Shown here piece by piece: positions 1 to 8,094 of a stretch of DNA of 64,000 bases (its first letter is position 1; the number at the start of each line of letters is the position of its first letter). The DNA comes from Chitinophaga pinensis. GTDB lineage: Bacteria > Bacteroidota > Bacteroidia > Chitinophagales > CAIOSU01. Both the position numbers and the translations under genes were made by a program. The notes below the pieces were generated by a model, which was not told the origin of the DNA, made no database searches, and saw only the letters and a program-made list of their open reading frames with translations. The stretch spans positions 1-64,000 of the forward strand of contig CAMDKI010000005.1 in the NCBI GenBank assembly GCA_945901065.1. The letters are read 5' to 3'.

Positions 1-165
1 GGTCTTAGCAGGTATACTTCAAATAAGTTACCGTGGCAGCTTGTATATGCAGAGGTTGCCGAGAATAAAAGGGAAGCCCTGATTCGCGAAAAGAAATTGA
101 AACGGTGCAACAGCGAATACCTCAGGTGGTTAATTGACCAACCTTCCAACTTGCTAAAAGGTTAG
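1..165 (+). CDS. GIY-YIG nuclease family protein, C-terminal part
   Basis: Open frame running in from the left edge, about 54 residues before a TAG stop, so only the C-terminal half of a small (about 80-100 aa) protein is present. It has the end of the UvrC-like GIY-YIG domain: RYTSNKLPWQLVYAE, then EALIREKKLKR, in which the REKxLK arginine, glutamate and lysines are the conserved block. These small stand-alone proteins are common in Bacteroidota and carry the catalytic GIY-YIG motif in the missing N-terminal half. Family assignment is good from the conserved tail; the cellular role of the stand-alone members is not established. A rho-independent terminator follows. Confidence 0.75.
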   Translation, partial: GLSRYTSNKLPWQLVYAEVAENKREALIREKKLKRCNSEYLRWLIDQPSNLLKG

Positions 166-221
166 AATACGTGCCTGTCATCTCGCCTCAGGCCAGACGG
201 GTTCGAAGCCATTAAGACCGC

Positions 222-256
222 AAAAAGCCTTCCCATTCATTTCGGGAAGGCTTTTT
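222..256. terminator. Rho-independent terminator after the GIY-YIG gene
   Basis: AAAAAGCCTTCCC and GGGAAGGCTTTTT form a 13-bp perfect stem with a 9-nt loop. The T-run on one strand and A-run on the other let it work in both directions, which suits its place between the + strand GIY-YIG gene and the convergent - strand gene ending at 310. Confidence 0.85.
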
Positions 257-309
257 CGTTTTTTGGTCATGCCTATTAGAACATGGCACTGACTTAACAG
301 TGCAAAGCT

Positions 310-2100
310 TTATTGATGTTGGTTCCGCTGTTCCTCGGCATCGCTAATAAACGCCTCAACTATTTGCGAAACTTGGCGTGGGTTTATCATGAAATAGAGA
401 TGTTCCCTAAAAGGTTGTTTTTCACCTAGGTTGGTCACATCCCTTATCTCCGTGTATCCATCATCATAAATGCGCTTAACAAAATTGGCGACTACATCCT
501 TATCGCTTTTTAGTATTAATATGGGAATATTTAGCTGCTGCATATTGTGCAAGCCCTTCTGTTTATCAAAGGCTTTTGACTCTAACAATGCAGAGTAAAT
601 CTGGATGACGAATATCTTTGCAGGAATTTTATTCAATGCCTGAATAATTGGTATGCGGTCGAGGTGCGGAAGCGCGCCCATGCCACTCATTAGGGTGGTA
701 ACCCGGTGGCGCACCTCCTTCCATAATTGCTCCCTAGCTCCTGATTCTGCTTTTATTAAGCGTTCGGTAAGATTAATAGAACGGTCGCGAACATTATGTT
801 TGGTATCGATGGGGATAACTTGTCTCATAGCCAAAAACAAGGCCTTCTCAATAGGTTGCGAAAGCATTGATACCGATGGAATTAAGACATTGTCCATAAA
901 GCCCAAAATAGCCCATTTAGCCTCCTCGCCAAAAAATGGGTTTGACCCAATGCGCCCACGCAAATATTTCTTAAAGCCAGGATAGTCGTCAATATTCCGG
1001 TCCATCATCAAAAAATAGATGTTGGCCATGGAGTGGTCAAACAAATATACATCGTGCCCCAAATCGCCGAAAAACGTAATTACGGCATCAATGTTACGGG
1101 CTACATGTTTAGAGTACTCTTTAGTTGGCAAATCGTTTGGCACCGAGCCATAGTGCATAGCTGCGGCCATATATTGCGTGCTTGATATGGCAGTAAGCAA
1201 CCCATCGAAGGTATTGAGCCCTAAAAAGCCATGCACCATTAATATAACTGGCACTTTTTTGGCTGCTTGCTCATTAAAGGTTTTGGCCAAATCAACCCTA
1301 ATAATAGTTTCTCCGTATGGCGTGTCACGCTTCACTTCTATTTGTGGCCAAGTAAGCGCCTTATCGTCAATAAACACGGTCATGCGTTCTTCCACATTAT
1401 CCATGTAACGCAAAAAACTGGGGCTTTCATTAGACTTACCCCATTGGTAATAGAGCCAAGCTAGCGGGCGACGTTTGTCGGCTTTGGTAGCCAAAAAAAC
1501 CGTGCGACGGGTTTTGAGCAAAAAGCTGGGTGTAACGGTTGCTTCTTCTTCCTTACCATCCTTAACAAGTACCACAATATCATCCGATTCGAAGGCTGTT
1601 GATTTGCGCGAAAGCCCGGCCACCCTGCCAGTGGTATCTGATGCTAAGAAAGCATAGTCAAGCCCTTGTTTACCTTGCTCTTGTAAGTAGGTACCTACAG
1701 TAGCGTTAAGCTCTTGCGTAAACACCGCCATATTGTCGCGGTTCATGGTGCTACCTAAAATCTGTGAGCGATTGATATAGCCTTTCCGGAAAAGGTACTT
1801 TAAAAACATACCTGCATCGGTTACGCCTATAAGGTCGCGCTGCCTTTTTAGAGGCGAGTTTACAAAGGTGTAATAGATTAATTCAGGATGCTGTATTTTA
1901 CTGTACCTATCTATTATATACTGATAGGCGCCTGCTGGTGATATGCCATGTGATAGGCCAACAAAAAACTGCACGCCTTTTGCAGTTATTCTATTTGCAT
2001 GTTCGATAAAATCTTTGCCTACCGCCTCGTCAAATTCTGTTTTCGTTTTAAAATATCGAGCCTCGGGCGCCTGATATACTTCTAGTTCTTGCTCCACCAT
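310..2100 (-). CDS. NagB/6-phosphogluconolactonase-like domain fused to alpha/beta hydrolase
   Basis: 596 aa, no signal peptide. Residues about 1-240 resemble the NagB/6-phosphogluconolactonase sugar-phosphate isomerase fold: GLSHGISPAGAY at 48-59 matches the family's sugar-phosphate loop, and a late FLATKADKRRPL stretch matches its end. The loop that normally reads GPDGHxA is SDTTGRVA (154-161), so the usual histidine is gone. Residues about 280-590 look like an alpha/beta hydrolase: VILMVHGFLG (285-294) is a classic oxyanion-hole strand, but the nucleophile elbow is FDHSMAN (S357), not GxSxG. Late KSDKDVV and REHLYF could supply the acid and histidine. A sugar-binding or pseudoenzyme module attached to a hydrolase is inferred; the substrate is unknown. 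Monocistronic, with a -7 box 26 nt upstream of the ATG. Confidence 0.65.
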   Translation of the reverse strand: MVEQELEVYQAPEARYFKTKTEFDEAVGKDFIEHANRITAKGVQFFVGLSHGISPAGAYQYIIDRYSKIQHPELIYYTFVNSPLKRQRDLIGVTDAGMFLKYLFRKGYINRSQILGSTMNRDNMAVFTQELNATVGTYLQEQGKQGLDYAFLASDTTGRVAGLSRKSTAFESDDIVVLVKDGKEEEATVTPSFLLKTRRTVFLATKADKRRPLAWLYYQWGKSNESPSFLRYMDNVEERMTVFIDDKALTWPQIEVKRDTPYGETIIRVDLAKTFNEQAAKKVPVILMVHGFLGLNTFDGLLTAISSTQYMAAAMHYGSVPNDLPTKEYSKHVARNIDAVITFFGDLGHDVYLFDHSMANIYFLMMDRNIDDYPGFKKYLRGRIGSNPFFGEEAKWAILGFMDNVLIPSVSMLSQPIEKALFLAMRQVIPIDTKHNVRDRSINLTERLIKAESGAREQLWKEVRHRVTTLMSGMGALPHLDRIPIIQALNKIPAKIFVIQIYSALLESKAFDKQKGLHNMQQLNIPILILKSDKDVVANFVKRIYDDGYTEIRDVTNLGEKQPFREHLYFMINPRQVSQIVEAFISDAEEQRNQHQ

Positions 2101-2126
2101 TCTATATTTTGCATTGGATTATATCA

Positions 2127-2134
2127 CAAATCTA
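2127..2134 (-). promoter_or_regulatory. Bacteroidota -7 promoter element
   Basis: Minus-strand TAGATTTG, a match to TAnnTTTG, 26 nt upstream of the ATG at 2100. No clear -33 TTTG at the usual spacing. Confidence 0.45.
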
Positions 2135-2246
2135 GGTTTTATAAAGCACCTGTTAAACTAGTTTTCAAAGGTTATTGAAAAAAATGTCATTTAGATGATT
2201 CAAGTTTTGCAGAATTTCTGTTTCAAAGACCGCAAAGTATAGGTAC

Positions 2247-2789
2247 TTGACCAACATTTTTCGGCATCCTGATTTTAATCATATTCTGGTAGCAAATAGA
2301 GAAATAAATTTGCAAGATTCCTTTAGTGTTCTCTGTAGGGCGCTATTGGAGGGTACCTTGAAAAACTGTCATGTGAAAATTATTATTAAAAACAATAAGA
2401 CGATTGCTGAGTTGCAGGGAGAGTTTAATAAAGCTTTCGCGTACCTGAAGATTGAGTTTTACAGCGCTCCGTATGAGGCAAAAAAACTCCAACCCCAGTC
2501 AAAGCTAATCAGGCATGACCAAACCCTGCAATTTTGCCGCAAGGGTGGTGCCGAAGGTATTTTGCAGCTAAAACCCAATGCAAGTGTGGCTATATTTGAA
2601 AAAGAACTTTGGGATCAATTCGGTTTATCGGTGCAAGTTTTTCGTAAGTCAGGAAGTTTATGGATTGAAACCAGTTTGACTGATTCTTGGACCTTGATGC
2701 AGCAAAACCTAGAGGGTGAGCAGATGACTCGCGCTATGCTCGACGATGCGGCAGGTATTGATTTCAGCGACCGCGATCAGGTGGATTAA
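2247..2789 (+). CDS. Conserved Bacteroidota hypothetical protein
   Basis: 180 aa, cytoplasmic, no recognised domain. The likely start is TTG at 2247 because no in-frame ATG precedes the well-formed N-terminal region (FRHPDFNHILVANRE). Recognisable segments are QDSFSVLCRALL (about 23-34), a KIEFY strand, and a C-terminal VQVFRKSGSLWIETSLTDSW block followed by TLMQQNLEGE. I recall a similar 'FRK..W.ETT.TD.WTL.QQN' ending in small Bacteroidota proteins of unknown function. The product is acidic toward the C-terminus. Its stop codon shares a TTAA with the stop of the convergent gene ending at 2786. No function can be assigned. Confidence 0.7.
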   Translation: MTNIFRHPDFNHILVANREINLQDSFSVLCRALLEGTLKNCHVKIIIKNNKTIAELQGEFNKAFAYLKIEFYSAPYEAKKLQPQSKLIRHDQTLQFCRKGGAEGILQLKPNASVAIFEKELWDQFGLSVQVFRKSGSLWIETSLTDSWTLMQQNLEGEQMTRAMLDDAAGIDFSDRDQVD

Positions 2790-3595
2790 TAGAGTACCTT
2801 TACATTAAAGCCCAAATCAAAGCCTTTCAGTTTTTCCCAATTGCCTTGGCTTGTAGTGCGCGAGTATATGGAACCTAAAAAAGCAGCCGAGAACCACAAT
2901 GACCGCTCGTTGCAGGGTTTTATATATTCAAGGCCTATGGCAAAATCTTCATCAATAAGCAGTTCGTAGGGCTTCAAATCTACGGTTATTTGCCCGCTGG
3001 TAATTTTGGTGGCAATAATCAAATTCTCGCTTAGTAATGATCGGTCGGGCAGGTCGTTCTTGAGACTGTAAACGTTTATCCTGAATAGCAGGCTGTCGCA
3101 ATTGTTGCTGGCAATATTAAAGGCAAACTCTTGCAGGTAAAATGGTTGTTTGCCTACGTTTATTTTTACACAAATTTCGTTGCCTAAATCGTTTGATGTA
3201 AAACCCCCAGTAAAAAAGGGGCTGGTAGTAGTGCTACCCACCACTTTGGGGCGCAGTTTGTCGCTGTTTATTTCTACCTGTTTTATCTGGTTGTTTGCTT
3301 TATTCAGCTTTATGGTACTATCGTTTATATGGTCTAGCAAACAATCAACAGTCCAGCTTTTGCTGTCGTAGCCAATCATCGAAACTTTAACACTGTCGTT
3401 GGCATATTGATATTCTAATGTAATGCGAAATCTACCGGCATCATCGGTAACGGTGCCAATGTTCTGGCCCACAATACCTACGTTTACAAAAGGTAATGGT
3501 TCGTTGGTGGTAGCATCCACAACTCTGGCTTCATATACCGCCTGCCCCATGCATAAATGGCTAACCAACAATAAAACCGATGTAAAGTACTTCAT
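2786..3595 (-). CDS. Secreted protein with carboxypeptidase-regulatory-like domain
   Basis: 269 aa. N-terminal signal peptide ends at about AVYEARVV (hydrophobic YFTSVLLLVSHLCMGQ). Residues about 20-95 form a CarboxypepD_reg-like beta-sandwich: VVDATTNEPLPFVNVGI, then GTVTDDAGRFRI, the fold found at the N-terminus of TonB-dependent receptors. The remaining ~170 residues are unassigned and beta-rich, with the strand QPFYLQEFAFNI. It is far too short to be a TonB receptor, so it is probably a periplasmic or surface protein of unknown role. Ends tail-to-tail with the gene at 2247-2789 on a shared TTAA. Confidence 0.7.
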   Translation of the reverse strand: MKYFTSVLLLVSHLCMGQAVYEARVVDATTNEPLPFVNVGIVGQNIGTVTDDAGRFRITLEYQYANDSVKVSMIGYDSKSWTVDCLLDHINDSTIKLNKANNQIKQVEINSDKLRPKVVGSTTTSPFFTGGFTSNDLGNEICVKINVGKQPFYLQEFAFNIASNNCDSLLFRINVYSLKNDLPDRSLLSENLIIATKITSGQITVDLKPYELLIDEDFAIGLEYIKPCNERSLWFSAAFLGSIYSRTTSQGNWEKLKGFDLGFNVKVLY

Positions 3596-3691
3596 GCTTA
3601 GTGTTGAAAGTAATTATGGCTAAATAACGGAAGTTAAATGACTTTAGTCTTTGCTGGCTTAGGATAAAAAAGTGTTTAAACTGCTTCTCAG

Positions 3692-4078
3692 TTAACTGGC
3701 AACCAATTGTTGGTGCAGTTTTTCGAGCATTTCGGCGGCATTGTCGCACATGCCCGGGTGTACTTTTGATGATTGTACTACCGTGCTTCGGGTTGCGGTT
3801 AGCCACCTGAAACGCTCTGCAATGGGCAGCTTGCCAATAGCGCCGCTATTAGGGCCACTTTCGCTTATGTTTTTATAAGCGTTCAAGAACGTACATACCT
3901 CCGCAATATCTAATTTAGGCGCAAAAGTGCTTAGCCTTTGTTCATCCACTTCTATTGTCGATTTCAGAAACTTCTGTTTCGCACAATATAGCACAATGCC
4001 CACGTTCATAAACTCTTCGCGCTCTACTTGGGGTACCACGCGTATTACGGCGTACTCAAACAAGTCTTTCCCTAGCAT
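3692..4078 (-). CDS. DUF3037 domain protein, partner of HipA-like kinase
   Basis: 128 aa, whole length matching DUF3037: YAVIRVVPQVEREEFMNVG near the N-terminus (the R-x-V-P and E-x-x-N-V-G-V/I pattern), IVLYC, then RLSTFAP and a C-terminal RFRWLTATRSTVVQSSKVHPG segment. The function is unknown. It overlaps the upstream HipA-like kinase gene by 23 bp, so the two are translationally linked. DUF3037 genes are commonly found beside HipA_2-type kinase genes, which makes DUF3037 the probable dedicated partner, substrate or regulator of the kinase; that role is inferred. Confidence 0.85.
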   Translation of the reverse strand: MLGKDLFEYAVIRVVPQVEREEFMNVGIVLYCAKQKFLKSTIEVDEQRLSTFAPKLDIAEVCTFLNAYKNISESGPNSGAIGKLPIAERFRWLTATRSTVVQSSKVHPGMCDNAAEMLEKLHQQLVAS

Positions 4079-4850
4079 CTTGAGCTTCTTTTACAAAAGT
4101 GAGGGAATGGGCAACGCGCATTTGCAAAAAGGTAGCATATGCGGCCTTATGTTTTTCTGCTGATTCAAAAGGTGCATCGGCAGAAAGCCATTCATCTGGC
4201 ACCAACGACACGATGGCCTGTATTCGTTCAGGTGTGAGGATGGCGCTAAACGATGTATTTACTGCATCTAGTTCGGTTGCAAACGGCAGCATTACATGGT
4301 CTTTGATATAACTGAATGTGGCTGTGGCTTTAGCTTCCCAGTTATTCCACGAATGGTGGAAGTATAGTGCCGCACCGTGGTCAATGAGCCACAGCTCTTT
4401 GTTCCACCAAAGCATGTTGGTGTTGCGGCAAGTGCGATCCACGTTTACTAGTAAACTATCGAGCCACAATATTTGCGAAGCCAACGTGGGATCTAATTGT
4501 GTTACTGTCGAATCGAATGTAATTGAACCAGAGAGATAGTGCAGTGCTAAGTTTAGCCCAACACTTGCTTTTAGCAGGTCTTGTATTTCTTCGTCGGGTT
4601 CGGTGCGGCCAAAAGCCTCGTCTAGTGTAGCGAATACTACTTCAGGCACCTTAAACCCCAATACCCTGGCTATTTCGCCACCAATAAGCTCTGCTATTAA
4701 AGCCTTGCTACCTTGCCCTGCACCCCTAAATTTGAGCGCATACAAAAAGTTATCATCTGCTTCGGCAATGGCTGGCATTGAGCCACCTTCGCGCAGCGGC
4801 GTTACATATCTGGTTACTTGTACCGTCCGTATTTCGGGCTTAAAATCCAT
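4056..4850 (-). CDS. HipA-like (HipA_2) kinase
   Basis: 264 aa, shorter than HipA toxins (about 430 aa) and without the N-terminal HipA subdomain. Kinase features are visible: FLYALKF with K40 as the candidate ATP-binding lysine, the catalytic-loop equivalent NVDRTCRNTN (136-145) with D138 and N143, and the metal-binding LIDHGAALYF with D157 in place of DFG. HipA-family kinases phosphorylate proteins such as GltX; the target here is unknown. First gene of a two-gene operon with the DUF3037 gene, overlapping by 23 bp. No HipB-like HTH antitoxin is adjacent, so it is not a standard HipBA module. Confidence 0.82.
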   Translation of the reverse strand: MDFKPEIRTVQVTRYVTPLREGGSMPAIAEADDNFLYALKFRGAGQGSKALIAELIGGEIARVLGFKVPEVVFATLDEAFGRTEPDEEIQDLLKASVGLNLALHYLSGSITFDSTVTQLDPTLASQILWLDSLLVNVDRTCRNTNMLWWNKELWLIDHGAALYFHHSWNNWEAKATATFSYIKDHVMLPFATELDAVNTSFSAILTPERIQAIVSLVPDEWLSADAPFESAEKHKAAYATFLQMRVAHSLTFVKEAQDARERLV

Positions 4851-4927
4851 ACACGCACCAAAATAATCAGTTTTTACTGACTAAAAGGTAATTGGGAAAA
4901 GAAAACTCATGGAAGTAAAGGCGAAGC

Positions 4928-5410
4928 TTATAGTTTTGGGGTAATGGGTACCCAAATCTCCTCTTCCGATTCAAGGTCATTGTATTTGTAGTTGCTGCCC
5001 ATAATGGCAAAATGGGGGCGGTCATCGAGTATGAAATTGGATGCTGGTAACCACTTGGTAAAAATGTATTGAAACGTTTTTGGGCCATCAATAGCCCGCC
5101 CTTTGTGCAAAAAAACGGCATACAAGCCACTTGGGATGGTAATGGCCTCCATTGATGCAGGAACGCTATCGTGATGGTCAACCTCAACGGCCGCCCATTT
5201 CTCAAATTCTGAGCGCGGATTAAAAGCTTTGAAATACAAGGGTGACATTATCTGCACCGAATACAATTCATCGCTGACGTTATTTACAATTTCCGAACGC
5301 AGGGGCATAAAATTGCTCCACAGCTCGAATGTTTTATCAGCCAATAAGTTTGTTTTTATCCTATGGCCTACCAATTTTTTAGTGGGTATGGTTTGTATGC
5401 TCGGTTGCAT
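4928..5410 (-). CDS. GyrI-like / effector-binding domain protein
   Basis: 160 aa using the ATG at 5410 (MQPSIQTIPTKKLVGH). An upstream in-frame start exists, but it adds a low-complexity leader. It has the AraC effector-binding/GyrI pattern: an N-terminal IPTKKLVGHRI strand, a central FKAFNPRSEFEKWAAVEV, a SGLYAVFLHKG strand, then FQYIFTKWLPASNF and a terminal EEIWVPI strand. Such single-domain proteins bind small hydrophobic ligands or, for E. coli GyrI (SbmC), gyrase. There is no DNA-binding domain. Neighbouring genes do not indicate a ligand. Confidence 0.75.
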   Translation of the reverse strand: MQPSIQTIPTKKLVGHRIKTNLLADKTFELWSNFMPLRSEIVNNVSDELYSVQIMSPLYFKAFNPRSEFEKWAAVEVDHHDSVPASMEAITIPSGLYAVFLHKGRAIDGPKTFQYIFTKWLPASNFILDDRPHFAIMGSNYKYNDLESEEEIWVPITPKL

Positions 5411-5548
5411 GGCGCAGGTGTATAGTATAATATTAAACAGTATGTATAATTGATGAAAATTAACCATTAATACGCATAAATGCGCAAAATGTTTGGTTTA
5501 ATCATCAAAAAAATTCCTTAAAGTTAAGTATTTACACTTAGTTAGTGC

Positions 5549-5848
5549 TTATTTCTTGAAGTAGTAAGCTATTGAGTCGATACTATCGTCAACCACATTT
5601 TTAAGCAGGGTATCTTTTTTTCTTTCGGTTTTTTGCCAGTTGTACCTGCTCAAATTCTCTATTTGCACATCAATTTCTTTCTTCAAGATGTTATTATCCA
5701 CATCTTCAAACTCCATCCAGATGAGCATTTTTGCTTCATTAAGCAGCGTCTCAACTTGCTCTTTGGTAATACCGTTGGCATTTAACTCTTCGGCTACAGA
5801 TAAGAGGATTTGTTTGGGGGATTGGTTGTGGCGGGAGGGTTTTTGCAT
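5549..5848 (-). CDS. Small hypothetical protein downstream of ParE/RelE toxin
   Basis: 99 aa from ATG at 5848. Charged, predicted mostly helical (SVAEELNANGITKEQVETLLNEAKMLIWMEFEDV), with basic and acidic stretches and no TM segment or signal peptide. The 9-nt gap after the toxin stop suggests it is the third gene of the toxin-antitoxin operon. No family recognised. It could be an accessory protein of the module or simply a passenger. Confidence 0.55.
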   Translation of the reverse strand: MQKPSRHNQSPKQILLSVAEELNANGITKEQVETLLNEAKMLIWMEFEDVDNNILKKEIDVQIENLSRYNWQKTERKKDTLLKNVVDDSIDSIAYYFKK

Positions 5849-5857
5849 CAATTGGAG

Positions 5858-6154
5858 CTATAGGTTCCTTTTAATTTTTTCAGGGTTTTGTCGTGTATCA
5901 AACACATCAATTACATAAATGTATGGTGGCTCAACCCGGTACATGATTTTGTAATTGTCTACAATAAGTGATCGGTACTCGTGAATATCAAACTCCTCAG
6001 GAACACCAATGTCAGGGAGGATTGAGAGCTTTTTGGTAGCCCTTAAAAGTTTGTTTTTTAGATTGTTGGCTACCCTAACACTTGCTACTTCTTTGTAATA
6101 ATCTACTATTTCTCTTAGATAAAACTTCGCTGGCAAGGTCCATATAATTCTCAT
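5858..6154 (-). CDS. Type II toxin, RelE/ParE superfamily
   Basis: 98 aa. ParE-like fold: N-terminal IIWTLPAKFYLREIVDYYKEV helix, central LLRATKKLSILPDIGVPEEF, then EYRSLIVDNYKIMYRVEPPYIYVIDVFDTRQNPEKI, the characteristic 'R.L.V..Y.I.Y....I.I..V.d.RqnP..l' ending. RelE toxins cut ribosome-bound mRNA, whereas ParE toxins poison gyrase. The 'F.tRqnP' ending is closer to ParE. It starts 2 nt after the antitoxin stop, the normal antitoxin-first order. Confidence 0.88.
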   Translation of the reverse strand: MRIIWTLPAKFYLREIVDYYKEVASVRVANNLKNKLLRATKKLSILPDIGVPEEFDIHEYRSLIVDNYKIMYRVEPPYIYVIDVFDTRQNPEKIKRNL

Positions 6155-6156
6155 CC

Positions 6157-6396
6157 TTACCAGTTTTCGGCTTCTCTTTCTAAATCTTCTTGCGAAACAA
6201 CTCGACCTGTTTTTATGGCAGCTTCAGATGCATTTATTCGGTCCTGAAGTTCTTTATTCGACATAGGTTTTATTTGCTGTTCGTAAGCAGCAATTCGACT
6301 AGAACGAAGTAATTGTTCAACTTTCTCCAATATCGAAGCATCATTTAATCTTGAAATATCTTCAATCAGGTTTAGTTTGAGGGTCTGTATGTCCAT
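6157..6396 (-). CDS. Antitoxin of the ParE/RelE-type module
   Basis: 79 aa, acidic and helical, directly upstream of the toxin with a 2-nt gap. N-terminal LKLNLIEDISRLNDASILEKVEQLL is the dimerising helix type seen in many Bacteroidota antitoxins lacking a classical HTH. The C-terminal ELQDRINASEAAIKTGRVVSQEDLEREAENW is a probable extended toxin-wrapping arm (the 'G.v.s.edl..e...w' ending is frequent in such antitoxins). It probably also autorepresses the operon, although no operator is obvious in the 85 nt upstream. Confidence 0.8.
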   Translation of the reverse strand: MDIQTLKLNLIEDISRLNDASILEKVEQLLRSSRIAAYEQQIKPMSNKELQDRINASEAAIKTGRVVSQEDLEREAENW

Positions 6397-6481
6397 AGCT
6401 TTAATATTAAACTAATTTAACGATAAATAATGAAAAGTGGTTTCCGCTAAGGAATAATTATCATCAGATAAATCTATTGAT

Positions 6482-7678
6482 TTATGCATTACCCAACTCA
6501 TCTACCGCCAACCAAGCCATAAGGCCCATGCCGGTTTGCAGGGCATTTTCATCGATATTGAAGGTAGGCGTATGCACTGAGGAGTTGAATTTTCCATCGT
6601 GGCTGGCGGTACCTAGACGGTAAAAGCAAGCAGGTAGTTTTTGGGTATACCAAGAGAAGTCTTCGGCAGTCATGCGCACATCTAAGTCAATTACGTTCTC
6701 GTTGCCTAAGAATGCTTTAGCGGCGGCCATGGCACGGCCTGTTAACACAAGGTCGTTGGTAAGGAAAGGGTAGCCTTTTTCTATCCTGAAATCGACACTA
6801 CCGCCCATGCTTTGGGCTATACCCTCGGCTTGCTGAACCATTAACTGGTGCGCGCGGTTACGCCATTCTTCGTTTAAGGTGCGGAAGGTGCCTTCAAGAT
6901 ACACTTCGTTGGGTATAATGTTGGTGGCACCGTTGGCTATCACTTTGCCAAACGACAACACCGTGGGTATGCGCGGGTCGGCATGGCGGCTAACTATTTG
7001 TTGCAGAGCCACTATCATGTGTGCCGAAATGAGCACTGGGTCGATATTGCAGTGGGGTAGGGCGCCGTGACCACCTTTGCCTTTAACGGTTACATATATC
7101 TCATCGCACGAGGCCATGTACATGCCCGGGCGGAAACCAACCTTACCAGCAGGCAGGTCGGGGTATACATGTTGCCCATAAATAGCACTGGGCTTTGGGT
7201 TCTCCAACACGCCTTCGGCTATCATTACCGAAGCTCCGCCTGGCAACTTTTCTTCCGATGGTTGAAAAATGAATTTAACGGTTCCTTCAAACGAATCTTT
7301 CAATTGGCTCAAGATATAAGCTGTGCCCAACACCGATGCCGTGTGTACATCGTGGCCGCAAGCATGCATGATGCCTTCGTTTACTGATTTGTAATCAATC
7401 TCATTGGTTTCCTGTATCGGAAGCGCGTCCATATCGGCGCGCAAGGCAATTATCTTTTTGTTGGGGTTTCTGCCTTCTAGTAGGGCTAGTACGCCAGTTT
7501 TGGCTACTCCTTTTTGGTAAGGAATTCCCCATTTATCCAAATACTCGCAAACCTTGGCTGCCGTGCGGTGCTCGTCAAATGATAACTCGGGGTGGGCATG
7601 CAAATCGCGACGGATGGCTACTACCTCCGGATAGGCTTGTGCGGCCAATTCTTTTATCCGGTGCAGTAGCGTGTCCAT
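6482..7678 (-). CDS. M20 family metallo-amidohydrolase (N-acyl amino acid hydrolase type)
   Basis: 398 aa, cytoplasmic. M20D signatures: RRDLHAHPELSFDE (23-36), LRADMDALP (79-87), HACGHDVHT (105-113) with metal ligands C107, H109 and H112, and PSEEKLPGG (140-148) containing the metal/catalytic glutamates. The dimerisation domain includes KGKGGHGALPH. The family removes acyl groups from N-acyl amino acids (hippurate or IAA-amino acid hydrolase types); the exact substrate cannot be read. Last gene of secA-deoC-SPOR-M20; its ATG overlaps the preceding stop by one base (TAATG), indicating translational coupling. Confidence 0.9.
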   Translation of the reverse strand: MDTLLHRIKELAAQAYPEVVAIRRDLHAHPELSFDEHRTAAKVCEYLDKWGIPYQKGVAKTGVLALLEGRNPNKKIIALRADMDALPIQETNEIDYKSVNEGIMHACGHDVHTASVLGTAYILSQLKDSFEGTVKFIFQPSEEKLPGGASVMIAEGVLENPKPSAIYGQHVYPDLPAGKVGFRPGMYMASCDEIYVTVKGKGGHGALPHCNIDPVLISAHMIVALQQIVSRHADPRIPTVLSFGKVIANGATNIIPNEVYLEGTFRTLNEEWRNRAHQLMVQQAEGIAQSMGGSVDFRIEKGYPFLTNDLVLTGRAMAAAKAFLGNENVIDLDVRMTAEDFSWYTQKLPACFYRLGTASHDGKFNSSVHTPTFNIDENALQTGMGLMAWLAVDELGNA

Positions 7679-8094
7679 TACAATTCGTTTAATTTTAGTT
7701 CGTCAGGGGTAATAAATGAACCGGGAAAGTGCTTTTCAATTTCTGTCCAAACCTTATAAGCCTCTAGCTTAGTGCGGTAGTTGCCTATGCGTAGTTTAAA
7801 ATTGGGCTGCTGGTAAATTACAAAGGTTTTAATATCCGGGAATACGGTATAAAACTGGCTTTTAATCTTGTTGATTTCAGCACGGTTGCCCGCGGCGGTT
7901 ATCTGCACCCTGAAACCTTTAATCACGTATTCTTTTTCGGCTTGTTCATCGCTTGCTTTTAAAAGCGAATCAATGGAACTATCGTCAAGTACTATTTCAA
8001 TCTTGCCAGATTTTGAACCATTATCTTGATTTGGCTGTGCAAAAAGGCAAGCCAATGGCAACGTTACCAACATGATTAGTAATAATGGTTTCAT
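7678..8094 (-). CDS. SPOR-domain secreted protein
   Basis: 138 aa. Signal peptide in residues 1-20 (LLLIMLVTLPLACLFAQ), a short acidic linker (DDSSIDSLLKASDEQAEKEY), then a single SPOR domain of about 75 aa: GFRVQITAAGNRAEINKIKSQF, IYQQPNFKLRIGNY, EAYKVWTEIEKHFPGSFI. SPOR domains bind denuded peptidoglycan glycans, usually at division sites. Start ATG overlaps the deoC stop (ATGA). The reason it sits in a secA/deoC operon is not evident. Confidence 0.85.
   Translation of the reverse strand: MKPLLLIMLVTLPLACLFAQPNQDNGSKSGKIEIVLDDSSIDSLLKASDEQAEKEYVIKGFRVQITAAGNRAEINKIKSQFYTVFPDIKTFVIYQQPNFKLRIGNYRTKLEAYKVWTEIEKHFPGSFITPDELKLNEL

Noticed and set aside
184..215. tRNA-like GGGTTCGAAGCC
   Set aside because: Looks like a T-loop, but no acceptor or anticodon arms can be drawn around it and it lies directly before a terminator after the GIY-YIG gene.
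4056..4850. Classical HipBA persister toxin
   Set aside because: The protein is 264 aa without the HipA N-terminal subdomain and no HipB-like HTH gene is adjacent; it belongs to the HipA_2/DUF3037 arrangement.
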